Positions 63,513-64,000 of a DNA stretch of 64,000 bases are shown here, in pieces; position 1 is the stretch's first letter, and the number at the start of each line of letters is the position of its first letter. Both the position numbers and the translations under genes were made by a program. The DNA is taken from contig NZ_CP139976.1 in NCBI RefSeq assembly GCF_034424625.1, positions 1,736,001-1,800,000 on the forward strand, read 5' to 3'. The DNA is from Janthinobacterium lividum. GTDB lineage: Bacteria; Pseudomonadota; Gammaproteobacteria; Burkholderiales; Burkholderiaceae_D. The notes below the pieces were generated by a model. The model was given only the letters and a program-made list of their open reading frames with translations. It did no database searches and had not been told where the DNA came from.

Positions 63513-64000
63513 ATGGCCGCCATTTCCCTGCGCGGCATCCGCAAGACCTACGGCGACGGCCCGGAAATCGTCAAGGGCCTGGACCTTGATATCCATGACG
63601 GCGAATTCATGGTCTTCGTGGGACCGTCCGGCTGCGGCAAGTCGACCCTGCTGCGCATGATCGCGGGACTGGAAGACATCAGCGCGGGCCAGCTGCGCAT
63701 CGGCGACCTGCTGGCCAACGACGTGGCGCCGGCAGAGCGGGGCATCGCCATGGTCTTCCAGAGCTACGCCCTGTATCCGCACATGACGGCGCGCGACAAC
63801 ATGGGCTTTGCCCTCAAATTGGCGGGCAAGGGGGAGGCCGAAGTGCGCGCCGCCGTCGGCAAGGTGGCCGAGATTTTGCAGATCACGCACCTGCTTGACC
63901 GCAAACCCAAGGCCTTGTCCGGGGGCGAACGCCAGCGCGTGGCCATCGGCCGCTCCATCGTGCGCCAGCCCAAGGTATTCCTGTTTGACGAGCCGCTGTC
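63513..64000 (+). CDS. ABC sugar transporter ATPase (MsmX/UgpC type), partial
   Basis: The 3' end lies outside the window; 162 codons are visible. Walker [10 protein letters not shown], the Q-loop in [20 protein letters not shown], signature [14 protein letters not shown], and Walker [10 protein letters not shown]. The start is 1 bp after the glucosidase stop. It energises the importer encoded upstream. The full family length is about 350-380 aa. Confidence 0.93.
   Translation, partial: MAAISLRGIRKTYGDGPEIVKGLDLDIHDGEFMVFVGPSGCGKSTLLRMIAGLEDISAGQLRIGDLLANDVAPAERGIAMVFQSYALYPHMTARDNMGFALKLAGKGEAEVRAAVGKVAEILQITHLLDRKPKALSGGERQRVAIGRSIVRQPKVFLFDEPL

Overview
The window is GC-rich chromosomal DNA from a betaproteobacterium. 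The family Oxalobacteraceae, close to Janthinobacterium, is my inference. It rests on the gene order gyrA-serC-pheA-hisC-tyrA-aroA-cmk-rpsA-ihfB-lapA-lapB, on a PEP-CTERM protein, on a Kdo hydroxylase, and on general protein character. No rRNA, tRNA, CRISPR array, prophage or insertion sequence was recognised. Genes are densely packed on both strands and I saw no broken gene. gyrA at the left edge and an ABC ATPase at the right edge are cut by the window.

Layout. 1-10.4 kb: 3' end of gyrA, a DUF2059 secreted protein, then a long co-directional block for serine, aromatic amino acid and histidine biosynthesis (serC, pheA, hisC, tyrA, aroA) running into cmk, rpsA and ihfB. A near-consensus promoter for rpsA lies inside cmk. 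10.5-15.5 kb: envelope genes lapA, lapB, ugd and rfaE1, then a ComEA-like helix-hairpin-helix protein with a Lys/Ala tail. 15.5-22.1 kb: a sterol-desaturase-like protein, a PEP-CTERM protein, a phospholipase D family enzyme and a cNMP-binding/thioredoxin-reductase-like fusion on the minus strand, then cysM on the plus strand. 22.2-28.0 kb (minus): a small HTH protein with a long AT-rich leader, then an overlapping moxR-DUF58-transglutaminase-mltB operon. 28.2-36.7 kb: a histone-deacetylase-like hydrolase, ylqF, a ygiD-type dioxygenase facing a LysR regulator, and an M1-like peptidase coupled to a membrane protein.

36.9-41.1 kb: a plug-less TonB-receptor-like barrel, dsbA with a small C-x12-C membrane protein behind it, an SDR and an NTF2-like secreted protein. 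41.1-47.4 kb (minus): a tripartite AaeXAB/FUSC-type efflux operon with its own MarR and LysR regulators and a NodT outer-membrane channel. 47.5-53.5 kb: small proteins (DUF4148, an acidic disordered protein, a second C-x12-C membrane protein, DUF2244), an aldo/keto reductase, a CYTH-CHAD protein, a Kdo hydroxylase and an LprI-like protein. 53.7-57.3 kb: a large propeller-type sensor kinase and sodB. 57.5-64 kb: a LacI regulator with three matching operators, divergent from an ABC sugar importer and GH1 beta-glucosidase operon, which reads as beta-glucoside uptake and hydrolysis.

Signals beyond ordinary genes: two families of dispersed intergenic repeats (10.48 and 39.51 kb; 4.0 and 58.65 kb), a paralogous pair of small C-x12-C/HWWQH membrane proteins, a bidirectional promoter cluster with no gene on one side at 22.75 kb, and several unusual domain architectures.
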